Part shown: one piece after another, positions 16,153 through 23,805 of the stretch
How the letters are laid out: every line of letters begins with the position of its first letter
Position numbering within the stretch: the first letter of the stretch is position 1
Source of the DNA: Bacteroidia bacterium
Lineage (GTDB): Bacteria; Bacteroidota; Bacteroidia; NS11-12g; UBA955
Assembly: GCA_023258655.1 (NCBI GenBank)
Contig: JALQWO010000001.1
Span: 25,965-52,472 of the forward strand
DNA length: 26,508 bases
Direction of reading: 5' to 3'
Program-made: the position numbers and the translations under genes
Notes under the pieces: model-generated
The model's database searches: none
The model's input: the letters and a program-made list of their open reading frames with translations, nothing else
What the model was told of the DNA's origin: nothing

Positions 16153-17832
16153 ATGAAAAAAGCAAAATCTATCATCGCCTTGATGGGTCTCCTTTTGTTG
16201 TCTGCACAACTATTGTCTCAATCACCTGACCAACAAAAATGGATAGGCTACTGGAAAGGCACCGTGGCAGCCGGGCAGATGCAAATTGGATTGACATTCC
16301 ACATCATATGGGAAGATGGGCAACTCAAATCCACGCTGGATGTCCCAATGCAAGGCCTCAAAGAATATGCCGTGGAGTCTACCGTGGTGGAAGAGAAATC
16401 GGGATCATTGACATGGACCTTGGGGTTTGGAGCGTCATTCACGGGAAGATTGGTAGACCAAAAACAATTGCAGGGAACTTGGAAGCAGGGCGGACAAGAG
16501 ATACCTTGTGTTTTTTACCAAAGTTTATTCGACCGTAAACCCCAAACGCCGATTGCTCCTTTTCCTTACGAAGTTAAACTCGTAGATTTTTCACATCCAT
16601 CGGGAAAACTCAAATTCTCAGGAACACTCACCTATCCAAAATCACCGGAAAACCCGTCGGATTGGACCGGCGAAAACCTTATCATGGCCGCCGCCAAGGG
16701 TAAGATGGCATTACCGCCAAAGCCCATCATCAGTGAAACACCCATTGCGCCATTTCCCATTTTCCCGGCAGCCCCCGCATTGGTGAAAGTCAATGTTGAC
16801 ACCGCTGGAATTCACCATCAATTCCCTGTTGTGTTGTTATTGTCGGGGAGCGGTCCGCAGGACCGCGACGAAGCCCTGGGTGCCCACAAACCCTTTGCCG
16901 TTTGGGCAGACGCCCTAACACAGTCGGGCTTTGCCGTCTTGAGGGTCGATGATCGCGGTGTGGGAAAATCCGTGGGTGATCCCAAATTCCTCGCCAACAC
17001 AACCACAGAATCCTATGTAAGTGACGCCCTTGCCGCCATCAACTATTTGGGCAGTTTGCCGATGATTGACACCACAAGGGTATTCGTAATAGGTCATAGT
17101 GAAGGCGCCGCCGTGGCTTTGATGTTATCGAAAAAACGGCATCTCTCCGGTATCGTAACATTGGCCGGCGCAACCAGTACAGGCATCGAAACCAGCGTAT
17201 ATCAGATTCAAAACGAATGGAAAAACAACGGATATGACTCTTTTACCCGTCATCACTTGGCCGATGCGCAACGCAAATTGATTTCATTGGCCATTGAAAT
17301 GGGTGAAAGCAAAAATCTGGACCAGGACAAAACACCCACACCCACTGAGGAGGAAAAGTTGGCCTTCGCCCAACGTTTCTCAACTTGGACCAAATCAGCA
17401 GGTAAAGATTTCCAAAAAGCCTACAAAGTGTGGCGTTCGGACAACGCAAAAATCGCCAAAGTTTACGGGGAGAAATCCGTAGAAACTTTCATGGCAAAAA
17501 ACTATTTGCCACTGGGCTACAACGCTTGGACGCGTTACTTTTTCCAGTATGACCCCACACCTGATTTTTTAAATTTGAAAGATTGCGACATTTTAATGAT
17601 TCAAGGAGGACTCGACAAACAAGTAAACCCCATTCCTACCAGAAAGTTAGTCCTTGCCATGGAGGATGCTGGAGTTGGTGTGACCTATGCCGAATTCCCC
17701 GGTGTGAATCACATGATGCAACAAGCTACCACAGGAAATTTAAGAGAATATTTCGACTTAGAAGAAACCCTAACCGCTGGTGTTTACATCAAAACTTGCA
17801 GTTGGTTGCTAGACCATGCGCGTTTGCGCTGA
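16153..17832 (+). CDS. Secreted alpha/beta hydrolase (serine esterase/peptidase-like)
   Basis: The 559-residue protein has a signal peptide (MKKAKSIIALMGLLLLSAQLLSQ). A lipocalin-like or beta-rich N-terminal domain (about 25-125, WIGYWKGTVAAG, LQGTWKQGGQEIPCVF) is followed by an alpha/beta hydrolase with SGSGPQDRDE (231-240, oxyanion region), LRVDDRGVGKS, nucleophile GHSEGA with Ser316, Asp488 in QGGLDKQV and His520 in PGVNHM. This two-domain layout is common among Bacteroidota periplasmic esterases and S9-like peptidases; the substrate is unknown. A proline-rich insert (about 165-222, with PPKPIISETPIAPFPIFPAAP) sits just before the first core strand, where relatives usually have a short loop. 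It follows the metallo-hydrolase by 1 nt, and its TGA abuts the convergent pdxA stop. Confidence 0.87.
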   Translation: MKKAKSIIALMGLLLLSAQLLSQSPDQQKWIGYWKGTVAAGQMQIGLTFHIIWEDGQLKSTLDVPMQGLKEYAVESTVVEEKSGSLTWTLGFGASFTGRLVDQKQLQGTWKQGGQEIPCVFYQSLFDRKPQTPIAPFPYEVKLVDFSHPSGKLKFSGTLTYPKSPENPSDWTGENLIMAAAKGKMALPPKPIISETPIAPFPIFPAAPALVKVNVDTAGIHHQFPVVLLLSGSGPQDRDEALGAHKPFAVWADALTQSGFAVLRVDDRGVGKSVGDPKFLANTTTESYVSDALAAINYLGSLPMIDTTRVFVIGHSEGAAVALMLSKKRHLSGIVTLAGATSTGIETSVYQIQNEWKNNGYDSFTRHHLADAQRKLISLAIEMGESKNLDQDKTPTPTEEEKLAFAQRFSTWTKSAGKDFQKAYKVWRSDNAKIAKVYGEKSVETFMAKNYLPLGYNAWTRYFFQYDPTPDFLNLKDCDILMIQGGLDKQVNPIPTRKLVLAMEDAGVGVTYAEFPGVNHMMQQATTGNLREYFDLEETLTAGVYIKTCSWLLDHARLR

Positions 17833-18897
17833 TCAAAAATCGATGCGAAATCTTTCGCGACGTAGCTCTGAAAATTCCAGTGGATTTTCAAAATCGGCTA
17901 CGAATTGCTTTCTGTTTCGCACCAAGTGAATGGCTTCAAAAACTGCCGCCCTCATACTGCTTGGATCGGCTATCATTTTCCCAGCGATATCATATGCTGT
18001 GCCGTGATCTGGACTTGTGCGCACGATGGGCAACCCAGCAGTTACATTTACCCCGTCCATGAATGACATGGTTTTGAAGGGGATTAAACCTTGGTCGTGG
18101 TACATCGCGATGACCGCGTCAAAATTCTTATAATTTCCACTGCCAAAGAAACTATCGGCAGAGTATGGACCATAGACCAATTTCCCCATTTTGAAATGCT
18201 TGGCGATGGCCGGTTCAATGATCTTGGATTCCTCTTCGCCCAACAGACCTTGGTCGCCCGCATGAGGATTCAAACCCAACACAGCGATACGGGGCTTCAA
18301 AACATTGAAATCATTCCGCAAGGCTTCATATACCACCTCAATCTTTTGCTCAATTTTCTCCTGGGTAAGGTATTTCGATAACTGAGTAATGGGCACATGC
18401 TCCGTCACCAGCGCAACACGCAAATCCTCCGAGGCCAGGATCATGGCATGAGACTTTGCTCCCAATGCATCGGCGAGATAGCCTGTATGTCCGGTAAAAT
18501 TCGCGGAATGCGGAGCAACGGTAGATTTATCGATGGGGGCAGTTACCAAGGCATCCAAAAATTGCGCATCGGCGATGGCTTTATCGATTGCGAGTAACGC
18601 CTCTTTGCCTGATTCTGGCGAAGCGGTACCAATGGCTAATTCCATGGAGGCGTCGCTCGACAACACCCAATTCAACTTGCCTTCTTTGGCATCCGCCGCA
18701 GAATTCACCAGGTTGTACATGGGATCTTGCAAGTTGAGATGTTTTTTCCAAGCAACAAATGTTTTTGTGTTTCCGTAAACCACTGGGGTACAGTACTTAT
18801 AAATGTATTGATCGGCAAAAACACGTAATATCAATTCAATGCCCACACCAGACGGATCGCCTTGCGTGATTCCCAATTTTACCTTTTGATTATCCAT
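17833..18897 (-). CDS. pdxA: 4-hydroxythreonine-4-phosphate dehydrogenase PdxA
   Basis: The 354-residue enzyme matches PdxA throughout: GITQGDPSGVGIELIL (9-24), ALVTAPIDK, TGHTGYLAD, VTEHVPI (His167), LNPHAGDQGLLG (His212) and MYHDQGLIPFKTM (His267). The three His are the metal ligands known from E. coli PdxA. It oxidises 4-phosphohydroxy-L-threonine with NAD for the ring-forming step of pyridoxal phosphate synthesis, implying a DXP-dependent B6 pathway in this organism. It is cytoplasmic and normally dimeric. The ATG at 18897 overlaps the end of the upstream aminopeptidase frame by 8 nt, suggesting translational coupling; the aminopeptidase gene is broken, so pdxA translation may depend on how many ribosomes still reach the overlap. 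Confidence 0.95.
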   Translation of the reverse strand: MDNQKVKLGITQGDPSGVGIELILRVFADQYIYKYCTPVVYGNTKTFVAWKKHLNLQDPMYNLVNSAADAKEGKLNWVLSSDASMELAIGTASPESGKEALLAIDKAIADAQFLDALVTAPIDKSTVAPHSANFTGHTGYLADALGAKSHAMILASEDLRVALVTEHVPITQLSKYLTQEKIEQKIEVVYEALRNDFNVLKPRIAVLGLNPHAGDQGLLGEEESKIIEPAIAKHFKMGKLVYGPYSADSFFGSGNYKNFDAVIAMYHDQGLIPFKTMSFMDGVNVTAGLPIVRTSPDHGTAYDIAGKMIADPSSMRAAVFEAIHLVRNRKQFVADFENPLEFSELRRERFRIDF

Positions 18898-20244
18898 TTA
18901 TTTGCTGTCTAAGAAACTCCAAAGTTAAGCGAACGCCAACACCTGTGCCACCTTTTGGCGTATAATGGCTCGGAGAAGTTGCAAAAGCAGTTCCGGCGAT
19001 GTCGATATGGGCCCAAGGATAATTGGTAAAATGTCTCAAAAACATTGCTGCACTGTGGGCCCCACCCTCTCCTTTTCCAAGGTTTTTCAAGTCTGCGATG
19101 CCTCCTTTGATCTCTTCATAATATTCTTCCCACAAGGGCAACTCCGCCAATCGCTCATATACATTTTCTCCTGCTTTCTTCAACGATTTCACCATAGACT
19201 CTGGTGCTTGGGCCATCAAGGCGGACCCATAATTACCCAAAGCCCTGGCTGCAGCACCAATTGGGGTTCATACTTTTTGGCAAACGTGAGTGCGTCGGCC
19301 AAGATCAAACGTCCTTCGGCATCGGTATTTAATACTTCTACCGTGGTACCATCATACATCGTGATGATATCGCCCGGACATGTAGCCATTTCTCCCGGTC
19401 GATTATCGGTAGCGGGCACCAATCCTACCAACCAAATGGGCCATTTTAATGTTGCAACGGCTTCAAAAACACCACCAACAACCGCAGCTCCCCCCATATC
19501 GCATTTCATCATGTCCATGCTATTGGGTGTGGGTTTCAAACTCAATCCACCTGTATCAAAAACAACCCCTTTTCCCACCAATACGATGGGTTGCAAATTT
19601 TTTGCATCAGTTGGCTTGTATTCCATCACGGAGAAACTCGGTGGCTCTTGACTGCCGCGATTCACCGCCAACAATCCCCCCATTTTTAAACTTTCAATTT
19701 GGGCTTCCCCAAATACCTCTACTTTGAAGCCCAGTGATTGTCCCAACAATTGAAAGGCCTCCCCCAGACCTTGTGCGTTCAAGGCATTCACTGGCTCATT
19801 GACCCAATCTCTGGCGGTTTTCACTGCATCAGTAATAACCTGAATCTCCGCCAAACGATCGGCGCCCTTGCCGGTAAGGGTCAATTTCAAGGGGTCTTGT
19901 TTCGCCGTTTTGGTCAAATATTTGTCGAATCGATAATCAGCAAGTAAAATCCCCTCGGCAAATGCCAATGCTTTGGCTGCATCCCAATCCACATTCACCA
20001 GGTTAATTTCTCTGGTTTTTTTTGGCAAAGTTGACAAAATCGCAGCGCCATCTTTGCGCAATTTCTCCCACTCAGCAGGCGTGCTTTTCCCTGGATTCAA
20101 GATCAAATGAAAACAACCCTCAACACCCTGATACTGTGCCACTATGGCTTCTTCCAACCCTTCATAAAATGCGCGCACATTGTCAGGCATTTTTACATTG
20201 TTCAATGATTTGATTTGAGTCGATAGATAGATTACAGCAACCAT
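18890..20244 (-). pseudogene. Leucyl aminopeptidase (M17), broken by a short frameshifting deletion
   Basis: Two frames together spell one M17 leucyl aminopeptidase of about 450 residues. The upstream frame (ATG 20244, MVAVIYLSTQ) carries GKGVVFDTGGLSLKP, MKCDMGGAA and NTDAEGRLILADALTFAKKYEPQL, with the metal-binding Asp and Glu and catalytic Lys and Arg present. It then runs into nonsense ending at a TGA near 19217. The other frame resumes as GAAARALGNYGSALMAQ and continues to the family C-terminus (HIDIAGTA, TGVGVRLTLEFL) with stop at 18890. Compared with the family pattern EPxxVIDLATLTGAA, eight residues plus one base are missing at about 19254, so 25 nt appear deleted. Reconstructed, the enzyme would release N-terminal residues from peptides using two metal ions. 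Whether this is a real pseudogene or an assembly error cannot be told here. Confidence 0.82.
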
Positions 20245-20263
20245 GTTACAAAGTAAGGGAATC

Positions 20264-20286
20264 GGGGCGTGATCCCCCAATTTTTT
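20264..20286 (+). other. GC-rich hairpin followed by T6 between the divergent aminopeptidase and ligase genes
   Basis: GGGG (20264-20267) can pair with CCCC (20274-20277) around a 6-nt loop, and T6 follows at 20281-20286. On the plus strand it resembles a small terminator but has no gene feeding into it. On the minus strand it falls just upstream of the aminopeptidase start, near a weak TTACTTTG. It may be an operator or chance. Confidence 0.22.
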
Positions 20287-20359
20287 GCGATAATGCCCAA
20301 AGAGAAAAACACCGTTGTGATTTGTGCAGAACTGCAACCATTCTTGTTCCTGTCACATG

Positions 20360-20367
20360 TATTTTTG
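20360..20367 (+). promoter_or_regulatory. -7 promoter element for the double ligase gene
   Basis: TATTTTTG is an exact TAnnTTTG match, 11 bp before the ATG at 20379. The transcript would start only a few bases before the start codon, so the message would be nearly leaderless. I see no good -33 element at normal spacing. It also argues against the upstream in-frame TTG at 20322. Confidence 0.4.
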
Positions 20368-20378
20368 CTTTATCGCTT

Positions 20379-23096
20379 ATGCAAAAAATTAGAGTCGGTA
20401 TTTTCTTTGGCGGACAGTCTCGGGAACGCGAAGTCTCCTTCGCTGGCGGCAGAACGGTGTATGACAACCTCGACAAGCAACTGTTCGAACCCATCCCCAT
20501 TTTTGTAGATTCTTTCGGCAATTTTTGTCAATTGGATTGGGAATACGTATACAAAGGAAGTATCCGCGATTTCTATCCCCCAACGTATGTCAACATCGAT
20601 GGCATACGACAGCCCTGTTTGCCTGATTTACCCCACGGATTTCAAGTATATGCGGAGAGTATCGAGGAAATTGCCCAAAGCAAACAAAGACAACGACAGG
20701 TATTGGCGGCCATCGGCGAACCTGTCAACATGGAGGATATCAAGGAAAGAATTGATTTTGCCTTTTTGGCACTGCATGGCACTTTTGGGGAAGACGGCAG
20801 CCTCCAAGGAATGCTAGAGTGGCATGGTATCCCTTATTCGGGATCCGGCATTTTGGCCTCCGCCATGGGCATCAACAAAGCCATCCAAAAGGATTTTCAG
20901 ACTACTGCGGGACTTTACGTGAATGAATACACAACGTTGAGCCAAAAAGATTGGTTAGAGGCCGAATTGCCCCAAAAGAAACAATGGTTTGTCGAATACA
21001 ACGTAATGTTCTCAGAACGCTTCGTGGTAAAGCCCGCACACCAGGGATCTTCACTCGGTGTGAGTATTTTGAAACATCCCAATTTTGAGGATTTCTGTTC
21101 GGCCATAGACCTCGCATTTTTCCGATTACAACTTAGTGCAACAGACTGGAATGAAAAATCGGAGGAAGACAAAATCCGAAGCATTAAGCACTTAACAGAC
21201 CTCAGAAGTGGTTTGGGATTGCCTTTGCTCGCCGATGGACACCTCATTTTCATGCCAAATCAATTGTTGGATTATCTTAATACGGCTTTACAAAATCAGC
21301 CCCATGTGCTATTACAATCCAACGACAGTGAATCTTTGGTACTCATTGAATCGATGATTGACGGAAAGGAATTCAGTTGTATCGTGGTCGCTGACCCCAA
21401 TGGCAATCCCTTTGCTCTCCCCCCAACTGAAATTCGCAAATCGGGCGACCTTTTCGACTACCGCAGCAAATACCTACCCGGGCTCAGCAACAAGGTAACA
21501 CCCATAGAGGTACAAGCGACATGGATTAACGACATTCGCGAGGCTTGTTGTCATTTATACCTGCATTTTGGATTTGAAGTATACGCGCGGATCGATGGTT
21601 TTATCACCGAAGATGGGGACATTTTCCTGAACGATCCGAATACAACCAGTGGCATGATGCCTTCTTCATTTTTCTTCCACCAAGCGGCAGAAATCGGATT
21701 GAACCCAAGTGCATTTTTGTCGTTGATTTATTTCAATTCAGTGAGAGCCCGCATCCATTCACATCCCAAAGGGCACATTTTCGGCGCTTTGTTGGACAGA
21801 AGCCTCAGACTAAACGACCATGCGCAACATCATTCCCAGCAAAAGAAGAAAATCGCCGTCATCATGGGTGGCTATAGTTTTGAGCGACACATCAGCATGG
21901 AAAGTGGCAGAAATATTTACGAAAAGCTCAGCAGCAGTGAAGAGATGGAACCGGTTCCCTTGTTTTTGACTGGTAATGCACAAGCATACAGACTGTTTCT
22001 TCTACCACTAAACATGATGTTAAAGGATAACGCGGATGATATTCGGGACAAAATCCTGCATTACAGTGACAATCCAGTTTTACAAGAAATCCAATCAGAA
22101 AGTGCACAGATAACAGCTGGATTGTTGCATGCAAAACCTGTTTTCTCTCCGGTTGAAATTAATTTATCCACGCTGAGTAGCTTGGTAGAGGGGGTGTTTA
22201 TCGCATTACATGGAAGACCCGGAGAGGACGGTACACTTCAGGCAGACTTGGCCAAACATAGACTTTACCACAACGGCAGTTTGAGCCATTCCGCGGCCAT
22301 CACCATTAACAAATTCGAAACCAACAGAATTCTAAGGGAAAAAGGATTTTTGGTTGCCAACCATGCCTTGATTCAAAAATCGGATTGGGCCCAAAAAGGC
22401 ATGTCGCTCTGCGAGACACTGTCTACAGAATTTGGACTTCCATTGATTGCCAAACCCGCCGATGATGGATGTAGTGCCGCTGTCCGTAAAATCAAATCTG
22501 CTGGTGAATTACACGCTTTCATGCAAGCAATATTTCGAGACACCGATCACATTGACCAAGTCCTTTGTGACACCCTCAATATCCGTCCCTCCGATGAAAT
22601 GCCACGAAAAACAGAACTGCTCATCGAACAATTCATCGACAGTGCGGGTGCGGAGAGATTTCTTGAAGTAACGGGCGGAATGGTAACCCATGTTGAGGCA
22701 GACGGAACCATTCGTTACGAGGTATTTGAACCATCAGAGTCTTTGGCAGAAAGTGAAATCTTGAGTTTGGAAGAAAAGTTCTTGGCCGGACAAGGACAAA
22801 ATCTCACACCCTCACGCTTTTCGAAGGATCCAATAGAGCAGTCACGCATTAGTCAATCCGTAAGACAAACACTTGAATCTGTTGCCAAAGCGCTCGACGT
22901 AACGGGGTACTGCAGAATCGATGCATTCGTCCGGATTTTTGCCAATGGAAATGTAGAAACGATCATTATTGAGGTCAATTCATTGCCCGGAATGACGCCG
23001 GCAACTTGCATCTACCATCAAGCATCAATTAACGGGTACAAACCCTTTGAATTCATCAGGGAAATACTGAAATTTGGAGAAAATCGAAGCGCTTGA
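20379..23096 (+). CDS. Tandem (two-domain) D-alanine--D-alanine ligase-like protein
   Basis: This 905-residue protein contains two complete Ddl-type ATP-grasp units, about residues 1-478 and 489-905; normal Ddl enzymes have 300-370. Unit 1 has GGQSREREVS (Glu18), LALHGTFGEDGSLQG, SAMGINK (Lys167), FVVKPAHQGSSLGV (Lys218, Ser224), LIESMIDGKEF (Glu324, Glu331), FDYRSKYLPG (Lys364, Tyr365), ARID (Asp406) and NDPNTTSGM (Asp419, Asn421). Unit 2 has GGYSFERHIS (Glu502, His504), IALHGRPGEDGTLQ, INK (Lys645), IAKPADDGCSAAV (Lys692, Cys698), LIEQFID (Glu750), EEKFLAG (Phe801), CRID (Asp848) and IEVNSLPGM (Glu865, Asn867). Ddl joins two D-Ala for peptidoglycan precursors. I start at ATG 20379 because it precedes the first beta strand. 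The PASTA gene overlaps its stop, the usual ddl neighbour. Unit 1 probably makes D-Ala-D-Ala; the role of unit 2 is open. Confidence 0.9.
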   Translation: MQKIRVGIFFGGQSREREVSFAGGRTVYDNLDKQLFEPIPIFVDSFGNFCQLDWEYVYKGSIRDFYPPTYVNIDGIRQPCLPDLPHGFQVYAESIEEIAQSKQRQRQVLAAIGEPVNMEDIKERIDFAFLALHGTFGEDGSLQGMLEWHGIPYSGSGILASAMGINKAIQKDFQTTAGLYVNEYTTLSQKDWLEAELPQKKQWFVEYNVMFSERFVVKPAHQGSSLGVSILKHPNFEDFCSAIDLAFFRLQLSATDWNEKSEEDKIRSIKHLTDLRSGLGLPLLADGHLIFMPNQLLDYLNTALQNQPHVLLQSNDSESLVLIESMIDGKEFSCIVVADPNGNPFALPPTEIRKSGDLFDYRSKYLPGLSNKVTPIEVQATWINDIREACCHLYLHFGFEVYARIDGFITEDGDIFLNDPNTTSGMMPSSFFFHQAAEIGLNPSAFLSLIYFNSVRARIHSHPKGHIFGALLDRSLRLNDHAQHHSQQKKKIAVIMGGYSFERHISMESGRNIYEKLSSSEEMEPVPLFLTGNAQAYRLFLLPLNMMLKDNADDIRDKILHYSDNPVLQEIQSESAQITAGLLHAKPVFSPVEINLSTLSSLVEGVFIALHGRPGEDGTLQADLAKHRLYHNGSLSHSAAITINKFETNRILREKGFLVANHALIQKSDWAQKGMSLCETLSTEFGLPLIAKPADDGCSAAVRKIKSAGELHAFMQAIFRDTDHIDQVLCDTLNIRPSDEMPRKTELLIEQFIDSAGAERFLEVTGGMVTHVEADGTIRYEVFEPSESLAESEILSLEEKFLAGQGQNLTPSRFSKDPIEQSRISQSVRQTLESVAKALDVTGYCRIDAFVRIFANGNVETIIIEVNSLPGMTPATCIYHQASINGYKPFEFIREILKFGENRSA

Positions 23097-23680
23097 AAAA
23101 CTGGTTGTATAATATTGGATTGGGTGGTCTATTCTTGGCAGTCATCATAACACTCTCCTACTTCGGTTTGGATTATTACACACGTCACGGCGATGCCATT
23201 TTGGTGCCCAATGTGCTAAAGATGAAACCGTTTGAAGCAGAAGAGAAACTGTCATCCATGGATCTTCGAATGAAAATCAATGACACCGTATACCTCGATA
23301 ACATGAAGCCCGGTGTAATTGTGGAGCAAACCCCAGAAGCCAATGATGATGTAAAATCCGGCAGAATCGTTTATGTCAAGGTAAATGCAACCTCCCGACA
23401 AAGAGTTAATATGCCCAAATTAACGGATTGTAGTTTGAATTTGGCCAAAGCGTTACTGAAAAATGCGGGACTAGTTTTGGGAAATGTAACAAAAGAATAC
23501 GCGGAATATGGCAACAATTTGGTGACCGACCAACGCGTGGGCGGCAGAAGCATTGAAGCGGGTGAGAAAGTACTCAAAGGAACTGTGGTAGACATTACCA
23601 TTATCGATTCTGAAATGTCACCAACCAGTGATTCAACCTCAGTTTCAGAACCTGTTGACGGCTCAGAGGATTCAGAATAA
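23093..23680 (+). CDS. Single-pass PASTA-domain protein
   Basis: The 195-residue protein has a short cytoplasmic start, one membrane segment (about residues 8-25) and two PASTA domains outside: residues about 37-99 (VPNVLKMKPFEAEEKLSSM, VEQTPEANDDVKSG, IVYVKV) and 105-171 (VNMPKLTDCSLNLAKALLKNAG, VTDQRVGGRSIEAGEKVLKG, VDITI), then an acidic Ser/Glu tail. PASTA domains bind peptidoglycan stem peptides or muropeptides in other bacteria. There is no kinase or transpeptidase domain, as is usual for this Bacteroidota family, which sits directly after ddl. The start must be the TTG at 23093, because the next in-frame ATG lies beyond the membrane segment. It overlaps the ligase stop (TTGA), indicating coupling to the ligase. 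Confidence 0.87.
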   Translation: MKNWLYNIGLGGLFLAVIITLSYFGLDYYTRHGDAILVPNVLKMKPFEAEEKLSSMDLRMKINDTVYLDNMKPGVIVEQTPEANDDVKSGRIVYVKVNATSRQRVNMPKLTDCSLNLAKALLKNAGLVLGNVTKEYAEYGNNLVTDQRVGGRSIEAGEKVLKGTVVDITIIDSEMSPTSDSTSVSEPVDGSEDSE

Positions 23681-23711
23681 TGTAAGACTTCTGTCAATCA
23701 TCTCGGTATTT

Positions 23712-23734
23712 GCAGAATAATCCTGCGTTTTTTT
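23712..23734 (+). terminator. Weak terminator-like hairpin after the PASTA gene
   Basis: GCAG (23712-23715) can pair with CTGC (23723-23726) around a 7-nt loop and is followed by a run of seven T (23728-23734). The stem is only four base pairs, so this is a weak candidate. The 125-bp spacer to the next gene also holds TAATTTAG at about 23738-23745, a one-mismatch -7 element that could start transcription of the T9SS protein. Confidence 0.3.
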
Positions 23735-23805
23735 CGTTAATTTAGCGTGTTGAAACCCGTTTTAAGGACTTTTTGTCACCAAACGAAAGTTTCAATTGGA
23801 TCAAG

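Noticed and set aside
19216..19290. Programmed ribosomal frameshift in the aminopeptidase gene
   Set aside because: There is no slippery heptamer, and eight conserved residues are missing whichever frame is used, so a shift would not restore the protein.
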